A DNA stretch of 64,000 bases from Cephalotus follicularis. Its lineage: Eukaryota; Streptophyta; Magnoliopsida; Oxalidales; Cephalotaceae. The stretch covers positions 62,001-126,000 of the forward strand of contig BDDD01000375.1 of assembly GCA_001972305.1 (NCBI GenBank). The letters run 5' to 3'. Positions 35,080 to 47,224 of the stretch are shown piece after piece; position 1 is the first letter of the stretch, and every line of letters starts with the position of its first letter. The notes beneath the pieces were generated by a model. That model was not told where the DNA came from, made no database searches, and worked only from the letters and a program-made list of their open reading frames with translations. The position numbers were made by a program, and so were the translations under genes.

Positions 35080-35935
35080 ATGGCACGAACAAGGAATACC
35101 CTTCAGGGAACCGAACCAGTTGTGGCTCGGGAAGAGGTTAGAAAATGAACATGTTGTAGACGAATTAGTGTGACAGGCTGTTGCACATGCTGTACCCCAA
35201 GAAGTGAATCGAGTGATTCATACTATGAAAAATCTGAGACATGGTCATCAAGAGCAAGTTGTTGAGGAGAATGCACCGGTTGATGTTCAGACTTATAGGG
35301 GAGCTAAGAACCGGCACAACACTCCAGTATATGTCTGGCTTAAGAGGTTCCAGAAGCAGAGACTGCAGTCTTTAGTTCAGCACCCACACGTATTGAGGCT
35401 GAACACTGGATTGCAAACATGGAAAAGATTTTTGATGTGCCGGGGTGTAACGATGAGCAGAAAGTGAAGTTAGCTGCGTATAAGCTGGAAGGAGACGCTC
35501 AACGATGGTGGAAGACGTTGAGGTTAGCCAATGGTGGAGGATTTATTGATGCTTTTTTATGGTCTGAGTTCTGTGAAGTCTTCTGTCAGCGGTATTTTCC
35601 CACTTCTGATAAGGAGGCTTATGCAAGGGACTTTGTGAATACAAGGCAGAAGGTTTGTGAATGAGTCACCGAGTTCTTGGCCCAGTTCACCGGATTGACA
35701 GGTTTTACTGGATTCGCGGTGGGGTTGGCAGTGAAACAAGCTTAGAAGTTTAAATGGAAGCTACATTATCAGGTCAGGGGAAAGCTGATAAATTCAAGGT
35801 TTGCTGATGTATCTGAGGTTTCAAATGCTGCGAAGAATATTGAGATTGAAATGTTGGACTTCCAGGCAGCCCGACAAGAAGGGGAGAGAAAGTGGAGCAG
35901 AGGTGATGCTCAAGGTCATAGTTATGGATAGCAAG
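35080..35935 (+). pseudogene. gag: G3 gag (retrotransposon capsid)
   Basis: The start ATG at 35080 gives MARTRNTLQGTEPVVAREEV, then an extra A and a TGA break the frame. The open piece 35204-35467 holds the N-terminal region to YVWLKRFQKQ. After another shift, 35419-35664 holds the capsid core MEKIFDVPGCNDEQKVKLAAYK, EGDAQRWWKTLR and SDKEAYARDFVNTRQK. A TGA at 35662 and a TAG near 35742 follow, then KFKWKLHYQVRGKLINSRF. Gag forms the particle shell in this family. Parallel blocks in G2 confirm the order. Confidence 0.8.
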
Positions 35936-36809
35936 GTAAAGGGGCAGCCAGTGGAATAAGGTCCATGATGGTAAGCAGCATAAGAAGAATAATAATGAGA
36001 ACAGAGATGGGGGACAACAGCGACAACCGAGTAATGATCGGAGGCAAGTTTAGGGAGTTACTGGTGGGGGTAACCCCAATATTCAAATTGCACAGTGTGA
36101 TACTTGTGGAAAGCGGCATCCTATTAGGACATGCTATAAGGCCTCTAGGGCATGCTTTGTGTGTGGACAGATGGGTCATCGCTTTAAAGATTTTCCAGAT
36201 CCTCGTGCGTAGTTTAAAAGAGGTGATGGTAATGATACAGGACAACGCAACGTGGGAGGCAGAGTCTTCGCTTTGATGACTCACCAGGCTGGTAATGTTC
36301 TAGGTATAGTTTTGGGTTTTCTTTATGTTGGCAATCATAAAGCCTTTGTATTGTATGATACTGGATTGACTCACTCAGTGGTAGCGAGATCTTTTGTTCG
36401 ACATCTTGGGATGCCTTCTCAGTCTCTGGATCCAGTCTTGGTTCTTTTGACCCCTATTGGGACTTCTGTTATTATATCTGAGTGCTTTTATGATTGCCCT
36501 ATTATGTTCGATGACAAATTCTGTGAGGCGGACCTTCTCTCGATGGATATGCATGATTTTGATATGATTCTGGGCATGGATTGGTTAGATCGTCACCATG
36601 CTTTGATCAATTGTCACGATCGGAGGATTTTATTTGGAGATGTGGATCGACTTGATTTTATTAATCAGGGTTCACGGCCGAAGAAGGGTGTGAAGATTTT
36701 TTCAGCTTTGAAGGCTCGAAAGTTGATGGCTAAGGGCGCTGAAGAGTTCTTAGCTGTTGTGAAGGATGTCTCTAAGGATGACCTCGCCTTGAGGATTATC
36801 CAGTCTTAG
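35936..36809 (+). pseudogene. pol: G3 zinc knuckles and protease
   Basis: CDTCGKRHPIRTC and CFVCGQMGHRFKDF follow the Gln-rich linker. The last ligand Cys of the second knuckle is Phe. The protease frame (36252-36809) carries LYDTGLTHSVV, where the Ser of the usual DTGS is Leu, and later [14 protein letters not shown] and KGAEEFLAVVKDVSKD. The active Asp is present but the loop is altered. The frame runs off after a one-base loss near 36780. Confidence 0.8.
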
Positions 36810-36810
36810 A

Positions 36811-38150
36811 GAGTTTCGAGATGTGTTTTCCGAGAAGTTACCGGGATTGCCACCGCAACTGGAGGTTGAGTTTACCATCGAACTCATTCCTAGAGCGGGA
36901 CCTATATCTAAAGCACCCTATAGGATGGCACTGCTTGAGTTACAAGAATTGAAGGAGCAGCTGCAAGAATTGTTGGATCGAGGTTTCATTCGGCCTAGTG
37001 TTTCACCATGGGGTGCTCCGGTTCTATTTGTTAAGAAGAAGGACGGTTCAAAGAGATTGTGTATTGACTACAAAGGGTTGAATCGGATCACCATCAGAAA
37101 TAAATACCCTTTTACCTCAGATTGATGACCTATTTGATCAACTCCAAGGTGCAAGGTATTTTTCTAAGATAGATTTGAGGTCTGGATGACATCAGCTATG
37201 GATAAGGGATGTAGAAGTACCTAAGACTGCTTTCCGCACACAGTATAGGCATTACGAGTTTCTGGTGATGCCGTTCGGACTTACCAATGCACCAGCAGCC
37301 TTCATGGATTTGATGAATCGGGTGTTTCATGAATTCTTGGATAGGTTTGTGATTGTGTTTATTGATGATATCTTAGTGTATTCTAAGTCGAGGGAAGAAC
37401 ATGAAGAACAGCTTCGTATAGTGCTCGAGATTTTGAGGAAGAATCAGTTGTACGCGAAGTTTTCGAAGCGTGAGTTCTGGTTGGAGCAAGTAGCATTCTT
37501 GGCCCACGTGGTAACAGCAGAAGGTATCAGTGTGGATCCTGCCAAGGTTGAGGCTATAACTAAATGGCCAAGATCTACCACAGTGACGGAGATTAGAAGT
37601 TTTCTAGGTTTGGCTGGTTCCTATAGGCGGTTTGTGGAAGGCTTTTCCTCGATAGCCTTGCCTTTGACGTAGCTTATGAGAAAGGGGGCTAAATTTGTGT
37701 GGAATGAAGAACATGACAAAAGTTTTGAGAAGTTGAAGAATGGTCTTGTGTCTGTACCAGTTCTTCGTTTGCCATCTGGATCAAGTGGATACCAGATTTA
37801 CAGTGATGCTTCCAAGAAGGGTTTAGGATATGTATTGATGCAGCACGGTCATGTTATAGCTTACGCTTTGAGACAGCTTAAGCCCTACGAAATGAATTAC
37901 CCTACACATGACCTTGAGTTAGCGGTAGTGGTTTTTGCGTTAAAGATATGGAGGCATTATTTGTACAGAGAAACTTGTGACATTTTCACCGATCACAAGA
38001 GTCTCAAGTACATTTTCACTACGAAGGAGTTGAATATGCGGTAGAGGCGGTGGTTGGAGCTTCTGGAAGATTATGATCTTAATATTCAGTACCATCCTGG
38101 TAAGGCGAATCTGGCAGCTGACGCTCTTAGTAGTAAGAGTTCAGGGAGTG
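36811..38150 (+). pseudogene. pol: G3 reverse transcriptase and RNase H
   Basis: 36823-37125 gives the RT fingers ([41 protein letters not shown]). A frame change at the PFT site follows. The palm continues at 37130-37672 with [20 protein letters not shown] and [12 protein letters not shown] (about 37357-37390, both Asp kept). After a TAG, 37676-38044 gives the RNase H with [30 protein letters not shown] and [13 protein letters not shown] further TAG lies at 38042. Length and order match G2 and G4. Confidence 0.85.
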
Positions 38151-39688
38151 TGGCGGCTTTGCTCACACAAATTGATTGTGGATATGGAGCGGTTGGAGTT
38201 GGATCTGTTTGTTCGGGTTTCTGGAGGTTTTGTTCCTGGTATGAATGTAGAACCTACCCTTATATCTTGGATTAAGGCAGCTCAGAGTGATGTTGCTGAA
38301 TTGCGGGCCTTAGTCCAGAATGTAGATGAGGGTAAGCAGTTGGACTTCCGTGTGGATGATCATGGAGTTATATGGCTGGGTAGACAGTTATGTGTGCCTG
38401 CTGATCCGAAAATCAGAGAGGCCGTTTTGTCTGAGGCACACAGCTCTCCGTTCTCTATACATCCTAGTTCTACAAAAATGTATAGAGACTTTAAGAGAAA
38501 TTTCTGGTGGAATGGGATGAAGAGAGATGTAGCAGAATTTATTGGGAGGTGTTTGATTTGTCAGCAGGTTAAAATCGAACATCAGCGAGCTAATGGAATA
38601 CTACAACCTTTGGAGATTCCAGTGTGGAAACGGGTGAGCATAGCTATGGATTTTGTTACTCGCTTGCCAAGGACATTCAGGAGGAGTGATGCTATATGGG
38701 TAGTGGTGGATCGATTGACCAGATAGGCTCACTTTATAGCTATTCGAGAGGGCTTTTCTGTGGACCGATTAGCGGAGATCTTTCAGCAGGAGATAGTGAG
38801 ACTTCACGGGACACCTGTATCCATTGTTTCAGATAGGCATCCCCGTTTCACTTCGCGATTTTGAAAAGGTTTTCAGAAGGCGTGGGGTACGCGGCTCAAC
38901 TACGGTACAACTTTCCACCCACAGATGGACGGACAGTCAGAGAGGACCATCTAGACTGTAGAGGACATGTTGAGGTCTTGTGCTTTAGAGTGGACTGGAA
39001 ATTGGGATGAGTATTTGAGCTAGGTGGAGTTTGCGTATAACAACAGTTGGCATGCTAGCATACGGATGGCTCCGTTTGAGGCTTTATATGGGAGGAAGTG
39101 TCAAGCTCCGACGTGTTGGGGTGACGTAGGAGAGAGAATTATCGAAGGACCCGAGCTAGTCCAGATCACTACTGAAAAAGTGACAATAGCTAGGGAAAGT
39201 TTGAAGGCAGCTGAATCCTGACAAAAAAGTTATGCAGATAAACATCGAAGGGACTTGGAGTTTAAAGCAGGTGAACATGTGTTTTTGAACGTTTCACCTT
39301 GGAAGGGAGTTCATCAGTTCGGTCTGAAAGGGAAGTTGAGTTCTCGGTTTATAGGACCATTTAAAGTTCTGGAAAAGGTTGGCACAGTTGCTTATCGGTT
39401 AGCTTTACCTCCACAGTTAGCACATGTCCATATTGTGTTCCATGTGTCTATGTTGAGGGGTGGTTATTAGTACCATCCCCTGCACGTGGTCCATTATCCT
39501 TTGGACAAGATTAGGGAGGATTTGTCTTGTGAAGATGAGGCTGAGGCTATTCTGGATCGACAGGAATGGTAACGCGTAGCAAGACCATTCCATTTGTTAA
39601 GGTCTTGTGGAAGAATTATCTGGAATGGGAAGCTACGTGGGAGTTGGAGGAACATATCCGGGAAGAGTACCCTCGTTTGTTTGAATGA
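38151..39688 (+). pseudogene. pol: G3 integrase and chromodomain-like tail
   Basis: The longest open piece (to 38726) includes the N-terminal zinc domain [13 protein letters not shown] and the first catalytic Asp in AMDFVTRLP. Later pieces hold VSDRHPRFTS (second catalytic Asp kept, the next Asp is His), MDGQSERTI with the Glu, FAYNNSWHASIRMAPFEAL (from 39024) and the GPF domain (39255-39470). The chromodomain-like end is frame-shifted near 39565 and ends at 39688. Six or more stops prevent expression. Confidence 0.85.
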
Positions 39689-39727
39689 GGTATGTGTTTA
39701 TCTATGATTTCGGGACGAAATCTTTTT

Positions 39728-39741
39728 TCTAGGGGGTGGGG
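39728..39741 (+). other. Polypurine tract of G3
   Basis: TCTAGGGGGTGGGG before the LTR start TGTAATATCCC. Confidence 0.7.
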
Positions 39742-39742
39742 A

Positions 39743-39903
39743 TGTAATATCCCATTCTATTGCATATAAGTTTAGCGTAGTGTTACGTTTTATTGGATGT
39801 TGTATGTTGTATACCTTTGGACCATTCGATTTTGTTTTTGGAAAATTCTTTTATTTCATTTTGCATTGTGGGCGTTAAGCGTCGACCCTTTGTAGTGAGC
39901 ATC
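39743..39903 (+). repeat. G3 3' LTR stub
   Basis: It matches 32388-32550 of the 5' LTR closely up to GCATC inside the first palindrome cluster. It then ends abruptly, and the next base starts family B sequence. Confidence 0.8.
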
Positions 39904-41121
39904 TTATAAATGTTGTTTGAGTTCAATTATAATAAATGTTCCTTGATGAAATGCGTGCATATCGTGTCTGTCTTGCATTGTGGGCATGTGTATGCATCTT
40001 GTACTGTGATGAACTGTGATTTGTGACTGAGTATTGCTGATTGTGAACTGTTGTATCATTCTTTTGGAAGTGCATTCATGATCATTATAAATCATTATTT
40101 TACACGAAAATGTATGTTCAAGCAAATATATATTTTAGAAGGACTATGAAAATGGCTTCCAAACATCGTGAACTGAGTTTTGTAAACATTGTGAAATGAG
40201 TTTTGTAACATCGTGAATCGAGAACCGTGACATCGTGAAAATGAGTTTGTTTTCAAGTATCTTTGTTTTATAAATTTACTTGGAAAAACTGTTTTGAGCA
40301 TCGAGATGACTGTGATTGTGATTGAGTTGACTGTGGTTTGCTGATTGTGATTGTGATTGTGACCGTACTAGTTGCGTGGCTGAGATGCCAGCGATGACTA
40401 GTGGTCAGGTTGACTCAGGGGCCAAGAGTTAGCTGGGTGACTCATTGTACCGTGACCTGCTTCGCGCCGTCCGGAGTCGGGGCCGATGGCAGGAGTACGA
40501 CGTTGGGGCTAGGAGTTGGCGACGCTCTTCGTACCCACCGTGAATCGAATATTGTGTAGTCCTTTGGACTTGTTTGAGACCGTGAATTGTGACATCGTGA
40601 ACTGTGACATTGTGGTTGGGTGTATATATATATATATATATATACATGCATCGAGATATAGTATGTATTGCATCATGTTGCATTCATCACATAGCATTCT
40701 TTATCGTTGACCCCAAATCATGTTTATAACTTAGCCGAGTGAGGACAAAGGCTAACACCCCTACAGTTTTAGATTGATTTCAGGTTGATGCAGCGGATCG
40801 CTACCGTTGAGCTCCGTGGAGCAAAGTGGAGTTTAGGTTGTTTCTACTTTTGAGAAACGTTAATGGATCTTTGTAATAAATGAATCGATGTATTGATGAA
40901 TATTGTTCACGCTCCGTTTAAGGGCAGTTAACTTTGATGATGTTTATTGTTGTAGCATGTAGTATGGGATGCATGTTACGTTATTATTCGGCTTATATTT
41001 AAATGCTTCCGTAAGTTGTTAATGGATATGGAAAGTTTTAAATTTATGGTAAATTGCATAAGCCGGATTTATATGTTAATTGCCACCACTATATATGTTG
41101 TTATGGGAACGAGGTGTGACA
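39904..41121 (+). repeat. Family B LTR, 3' part, fused to G3
   Basis: It matches 3430-4674: TCATTATTT ... ACGAAAATGTATGTTC, the ACTAGTTGCGTGG block, GCCGTCCGGAG, the tract near GCCGAGTGAGGACAAAGG, and the end GTGTGACA. The homologous stretch starts just after the second palindrome cluster of family B (3394). Confidence 0.75.
40623..40644 (+). repeat. (TA)n microsatellite
   Basis: Eleven TA units inside the family B LTR part. The other family B copy has only short TA runs at the matching place (4131-4151). Confidence 0.9.
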
Positions 41122-42867
41122 TGAAGTCTTCCCCACGTCTGACCAGGATAAGGACCTTGTTGCGAGGTAGACCGAGGAGCTAGCTCTTCCCCTAGCCTTC
41201 TCGGCTAGTCCCCCTTCATGCATTTGGGACATACTTTTGGGTTATGTTTTGGGTTGTTTTGTAATCCCTCGTAAACAATCTTGTGTATGAACCTTTGGAG
41301 AATTTTGGTGTATAAGGTTTATTTTTTTAATGATATGGTGATTTGTTTATCTTTATCCCTGTTGATGCTTGTGGTTTAGGTTGTTTAAACCTTGGTGCCG
41401 AGCTCCCAGGGTGAGATGTGAATAAATGTTGTGTTAGGAGTTGATGGTTGGGCTCTGTTGACCTTAGATGTGGCCTAGGTGCACGACAGGCTTCCCCAGC
41501 GTAAGGCTAGACCATCACGGTCGTTGCTGAGCACAACCCTGGTCCTAGGAAATAGAAGCCAGTCCATTAGGTTAGATGACAGTCCTTGGACGTGAGGTGT
41601 GCCTGGAACCTTGGTGTGAGTCCCAGGGCTTGAGCGAGTCCCCGGGCTTGGGTGTGTCCCAAGACATTTTGGTGTCCCCGGGCATTTTGGGTTCCTTGGG
41701 TATCCACGGAAGCCTAGTTCGTGTTAAGGCCCAAATGCGTTGGAGTTGTTGCTGAGTTAAAGAGTTGTAGCGTTTGGCTCCCTAGGCATTCGGTAGACCT
41801 GGGTGTTTGGTTGAGCACATGCGGAGCACATGTGGGGTTCCCCGGGCTTAAGTGAAACGGGGAGTTTTAGCTTCCCGGGGGTTCCTTTGAGTCCTCAGCC
41901 CTTTTCTTGGGACACGGCGTGGTATCGCGTGTTCCCAGCCCTGGCGTTTCTGGTCAGGTTTTTGTGTTTAGACGCCTAGAGCCTTTTTGCTCCGCGCTTT
42001 TGTTGTGTGGTTTGGTTTGGAGGGTTGTTGGCAGGTGTGCCATCCCTGGCAGAGCTCGTTTCCCTGGGTGTTTTGGGAACGGGTCCTGTTAATAGACGTG
42101 GTACTGTGGTCCACGGATCTGGAGGTGATTGGAGATCACACCGGGTCTATTTAGATAGTCGAAAGACTATTGGGATGGTCGTACCAGAGCTTTGGGATGT
42201 TGTGGGAAATTTATCATTGTACCGGAACCCAACCTGACTTTCGGGTCCTACCTGATTTTGGAACAGGTTGACGTGTATGAGGGATACACGTCATATAGTG
42301 AGAGGTTAACATCTAAGAGAGATGTTACTTTGCTAGTGAACATTTTATTTTCGGGACATACATCACTTCTTTAGAAGTGTGTTCATGCATCGCCATAATA
42401 GAATGTAACATGCAAAGGATTGTTTGTGAATCTTTAAGTGCATTGTGCATTTAATTAAAGAGAGAGCAAGTGGGGTTTGTGGAATTTTGGGCTTGGGACA
42501 TGCTTCCCATTGTGGGCCGAAATTTGGGCTCCATGTTGCCTGAAATTGGGCCTTAGCATTTTCAAGAGAGTGCTTAGTCCAAATGTTAAAACATAGCCTA
42601 CTTTTCTTGAGTAATTCAACTAATGAATAGTCATTTGCAATTGTCCCTTGTATTTGGGCATTGCACCCAGCGCTTTCTTGCATGAATTGGCTAACCCCTT
42701 AAGTGAATGAGATGGAGAGAATTGGTGAGTCATGATGCTTCATGCATCTTTGACTGGTCTTACATGGGAAAAGATAACTTAAGACTTAAGATATTTTTGT
42801 TAGACTCAAGATATTTTTGTGAGACTTACCTCTCATAACACACTTCACCTATTCTCTCCTTACTTGC
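41122..42867 (+). repeat. Family T LTR, first part (probably Tat-like)
   Basis: Non-coding. It follows a clean LTR end and starts TGAAGTCTTCCCC. It is GC-rich between 41380 and 41960, with repeated CCCCGGGCTT motifs. Near 42085-42260 it is similar to C1 LTR 7770-7920 (GATGTT.TGGGAAATTTATC, GACTTTCGGGTCC). It is interrupted at 42868 and appears to continue at 51978 up to a TTGGCGCCG primer site, which is why a Tat/Athila relative is proposed. Confidence 0.4.
41630..41885 (+). repeat. CCCGGG-centred repeats in family T LTR
   Basis: Short units such as GTCCCCGGGCTTGGGTG, GTCCCCGGGCATTTTGG, TTCCCCGGGCTTAAG and CTTCCCGGGGG, together with the weaker TCCCAGGGCTTGAG. They form a loose array of a different palindrome from GTCGAC. 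Confidence 0.6.
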
Positions 42868-44209
42868 TGTAACACCCCCGAAGGGTTGGGAGTGATTACA
42901 GGACATAAAACTTATCTTATCAAACCTACCAGAACTTAACAAAAACGTATGCTTAACTTATATTCAAATACGTGGTGGTTCAAAACTGAAAACATTATAA
43001 CATAATCCAAATATCAAAACATAAGATCCAAAATCCATATACTGTTCCCAGAATACTGGTCTACACATGACCATCAAACAATTGAAACAAAATACGACCA
43101 ATCTCCTGGGTGATCCTCTAACTTAAGGTGATACCTCTCATCACACATCCCCATGACGCTCTTGAAAACCTGTCGCACGGATATAGGAAATAAAACAATA
43201 AACAGTAATTTAAAAGATAGAAAAATATCCGAACTTTAAAATCATAAATCTCATGCATAACACGATTAAAATGTTATTTCATAAAGTAAAACAGAATATT
43301 TATAAAACAATTATAAATACCTCAAAATTTCCAAATTTCAATATTTTTCAATATTTTCCGAATTCCAAAATTTCATAATTTTATCCGATATCATAATTCT
43401 AAAATTCCATACAGAGAATCCAATTATACATATATGCAAGGGGTTCGCGACCCCCACATGCCTGACGAAATGACGTGTACAGCACTACACTTTCAATTCC
43501 AAATCCGAATACGATAATAATTTTCTAGGATCGACCCATACGCCTCTATCCGAATATCATACTTAGGTGATCAAAAGTAACAATGAGAGACGTCGTAAAC
43601 TGATCACACCGTCACGGAAGGTGTCAAGTGCTTCGTGCCAAAGAACACACCTATGGGACCCCATAGGTACGTATATCTCTGTATATCATTATTCCAAAAT
43701 ATTGTTTTACTCTAAAATAATTCAAAACATAAACAGTTTTCCGAACATTTTCCGAACATATCCAAAATCAATATCATATCCGTAAAATATTAACATACTT
43801 TCAAAATTGAAAGTCATGCACATTTAATTAACAGTAACAAAATCTGAATGAGATATCTGAGAACAAAAATAAATTCCGCACTAAAACAGAGTTGAATTCA
43901 TTTCAATAAAACGAAGGAAAAATCCAAGAACGAAGAAAATCCGTACTTTATTTCATAAGAATCAAATTATGAAAATCAAAACGAGTATCGATACATTATT
44001 CATAAAATAATGTTTTATTCTAATAAAATCATTAAGAGTGTCCAAGAACGGAATATCTGTACCTTAGCCGTCCAAATCTAATTAAACCAAAAACGAATCA
44101 ATAGCACACTTGGAATGCCCTAACCTCTACCACAGATATTATCGAAACCTAGACAGATCAATCACACCATATCATCACATAACATGTGCTAAAAACAACT
44201 ATCAGAGGA

Positions 44210-44510
44210 TAGCGTCAACGTTTGTGTCTAAAGTGTCGAAGTTTCAAAATTAAAGCATCGTCGCTTTATACATAGCGTTGGTGCTTAAAACTAAACGTTA
44301 ACACAAAGCGCTGGACAAAGCGTCGAAGCAAAGCCTTACAAAACTTGACAAAAGCGTCGACGCTCAGACTAAAGCGTCGACGGTTAAGCCCTAAGTGTCG
44401 ATAAAAATGAAACATTGTCGATGCTTAAGCACATGCAATACAATTAAAACAATTTTCTATCCACAACCGTTGACGGTTAAAGCGTAAGAGTCGACGATTT
44501 GGGTTGAAAA
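44210..44510 (-). repeat. GCGTCGAC cluster in chimeric LTR
   Basis: Exact CGTCGACG at 44355 and 44375, with about ten variants. It corresponds to G3 cluster 33250-33545. Confidence 0.75.
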
Positions 44511-45104
44511 CATGGAAAACACGTTGATGCATTAGTTGCAGTGTGATCAAAATCCAGTTTTTCTCAAGGTAATACAATAAAATAGTAACATGCATGTTCT
44601 AAAACATGTCTTCTATGATTGGAAAGTATAACATTAATATTGCATAAACAATTGGATTACTGGTAGAATATGGCAAAGGAACTTTTCAAAACATGGTTTC
44701 TCAAACTTCATTATTAAAACAGTTTCCATGGATTAACAGCGTAGTTCTAAACAATTTAATAGATTTCTAATCAATAACAACAGCTATATATGATAACAAC
44801 GAACTTAGTGGCATAACATACCTCCAAAATGATGTGCAAAACGTGAAGAAAATAGTGACAAAGTGGCTGTTTCTGGTTTGAAGAACGCAGAAAATGATTT
44901 GTAACAGTGCAGGTGGTACGTTTAAAAAGAAGATAAAATCGTGTATTTGATGGCAAAATCGGTGGATTAAAAACATTCCTTACAAGCAGAAAATGCGTTT
45001 ATCATAGATGGAAAACAGACACTTGGATGAGGAAAAGAATCCAATTTTCCTTAGCAAGCCAGAAGACGCACCGTCCACGAACCAATATGGAAAGATGGCT
45101 AAAG

Positions 45105-45200
45105 AGTCGACGGTCACCACAAAGCGTTGCCGCTTAACCCTTAAAGCGTCGACGGTTATCTTAAGGCGTCAGCACTTTAGGTACGTGCCAAAGAGTCGAC
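45105..45200 (-). repeat. Second GCGTCGAC cluster in chimeric LTR
   Basis: AGAGTCGACGG, AGCGTTGCCGC, AGCGTCGACGG, AGGCGTCAGCAC and AGAGTCGAC. The last is the breakpoint. It corresponds to G3 32550-32645. Confidence 0.75.
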
Positions 45201-46371
45201 CTGTTACAGCAGTAACAACCGTACAGTCGAGCTACACGTTCAATTGCCGAACCTTTTCGATAACGATTGAACCGAAGCCGGTTCTTGTCGATTGATCAGT
45301 TCCTCAATGCCAAATCCAATGGCCACTCACACACTGCACATACAACACATTTCTGTTATGTTTGACACACAAAACATTTCCGTTGCCGAAACGCCGGCCG
45401 GATTCCGACCGACACAACCAGGCGGTGAAACACCCATCAACGGGTTCCACATTGAACGGTCTACTCAAAACCGGTCAAGACTCACCGGGAATCAGCACTG
45501 AACGCCGCGCCACGACCGACAGCGAGTCGTGACTCACTGAGTCAACTCGTCGGACCTCCACAGGTCCGATCACCACCCAAAAATTCAACACATTCACCAG
45601 TCCTACACGTCACTGCTCGTGACTCGCCAAGACTCGGCGCCAAATGCGCCGTCTCAGGCGACAGTGAGTCGACTCGCTGAGTCGACTTAGTCAAGCCATT
45701 TCGGCCGATTCTGGCTAAATCATGCCTCACCGGTGGTGGAAATAGGTAGAGCGCATCTTCTACACCATAACCCACGCCATCCGCGATGCTAACGGCACCG
45801 GGAAACACCGGGAGGAGGTGCGACAGTGGCGGGGAGAAGAAGAAAAAAGAAGGAAAAGAGAAGAAGGGGGAAGAGGTTACCGGTCGGTGGCGTGCCTGGG
45901 TTGACCGCCGTGCTCTCCCGGTCCGGTAGCTGGCTCCGGCGTCCTCTCTCTCCCTCTACTCCGATCTCTCTCCCAATCTCTCTCTCTCTCTCTGTGGCAC
46001 AGGCGCCCAGAGCGCACGCTGCCTTTGTCGCACGGGTGCACACGCGCCCGTGTCTCTCCCTCTCTCCTTTCCTTTATGCAAAATGCTTTCTCCTTAGTAT
46101 TAACTGGCAAAATACTAAGGTCGGGGTCCCGATTTTTCCGTGAATCGCGACATAAATTATCCGAACAACCACCAAAATAATCGCAATAAAAATACGAACA
46201 TTTAGACTTTATTATCGCGCATTAAAAATAGGCTTTATTAGCCGTTTTGGCTAACACAATTACGACTTAAATGCGTAATGCCTTTTTATTACTCCGGGCT
46301 CTATCGATTTTATTACGATTGTACACGCACCAATTTCATAATAATTATTTATGAAATTCGGGGTGATACAC

Positions 46372-46376
46372 TTCAT
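46372..46376. other. Target site duplication of D1 (left copy)
   Basis: CTTCA before TGTCACGCCCC. The same five bases occur at 51973-51977 after the other D1 end. Confidence 0.8.
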
Positions 46377-46931
46377 GTCACGCCCCGAACCGTGAGAGTA
46401 AACCCCCATGATCCAGCACGTGAGATACCTTCCATTCAGTCATTCAATCATATAATTCATACTCCAAAAAGTGCCATATATTTAAAACTTTAACTGACAT
46501 ATCATAGGAAACAGCGGAATCTTCAATATCATGTCAGCGAAGACATCAATTAATATATCAATCTAGCGTGGATACCCATTAAAATCATACTCTTAAGATT
46601 TCCCAAAAATCGGGCATGATGTATTCGTTTATCGGACTATATCCCCCTATAAAGAAAATCACTTTTTATATCCACACTCCCGAAGGAGGAATCAGCAGTT
46701 ATATACATTCTAATATCTCAAATGATCCGCCTATATCGAATACATCAACACACATGTATAACTTATGCTCTGCCACAAGCCAGCAGGTCAAATGATAATC
46801 AATAGCAAATCTTATACAACATTAGTTCATTTACATTGACTACATTTATACAAGGGTAGGTCGGATGGGATAAATCCTTACTCTGCGATTAACCTGGCTG
46901 GCCACTGTTGCGCGGTACATGGGTCTAAACC

Positions 46932-46961
46932 TGACTCATTACATTACAATGCAATGAGTCA
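46932..46961 (-). promoter_or_regulatory. Stem-loop in D1 LTR
   Basis: TGACTCATT and AATGAGTCA form a perfect 9-bp stem with a 12-base loop. It is in the same region as the D2 and D3 stem-loops and differs from them by one compensatory pair. Confidence 0.55.
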
Positions 46962-47224
46962 GTAGCCTGTGGCTGTGTACAATATACATATGCAGTGAAA
47001 TGTGCAGAGTGAGACAGGTATATATGTATGTGTCATGAAGATGCATGATAAACAGGAATGTCAAATGATACTAACATAAGTCATTAATGCTCAGCAGCTC
47101 ATAATTATAACTATGCCATTCCATAACCTTAGGAATTCTGCTAGGAATCTAGAGGTTGACTACATATATATACTGTCCCATACAATCATATATAAGTAGT
47201 TAAATGCTTACCATTTCATTTCGT

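Larger units (their letters stand above)
32388..39903 (+). mobile_element. G3: Tekay-like gypsy chromovirus with chimeric 3' LTR
   Basis: It has a complete 5' LTR (32388-34906), Met-tRNA primer site, gag to chromodomain (35080-39688), polypurine tract and the first ~160 bp of the 3' LTR. The sequence then switches to a family B LTR. Flanks GCAAG (32383-32387) and TGAAG (41122-41126) do not match, which fits recombination between elements. All domains are recognisable, with stops and frameshifts throughout. Confidence 0.85.
42868..46371 (-). repeat. Chimeric LTR, minus strand
   Basis: On minus it starts TGTATCACCCCG (46371) and ends GGGGGTGTTACA (42868). The 3' part 45200-42868 is a close relative of the G3 5' LTR. 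The 5' part 46371-45201 is different, with AT-rich U3, a GA-rich leader (46070-45950) and many GAGTC/GACTC motifs (45720-45490). The switch lies exactly at GAGTCGAC (45193-45200). Flanking bases CTTGC and CTTCA match at only three of five. No internal coding region is present, so it is a solo or recombinant LTR. Confidence 0.7.

Noticed and set aside
40429..40710. Open frames with Tyr-Ile repeats
   Set aside because: They come from the (TA)n microsatellite in the family B LTR.
45542..46143. Open frames on both strands with Arg/Glu- or Ser/Pro-rich products
   Set aside because: They are the CT-rich leader of the chimeric LTR, with no domain.
42863..46376. Target duplication for the chimeric LTR (CTTGC versus CTTCA)
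   Set aside because: Only three of five bases match. I treat it as absent, which suits a recombinant LTR.
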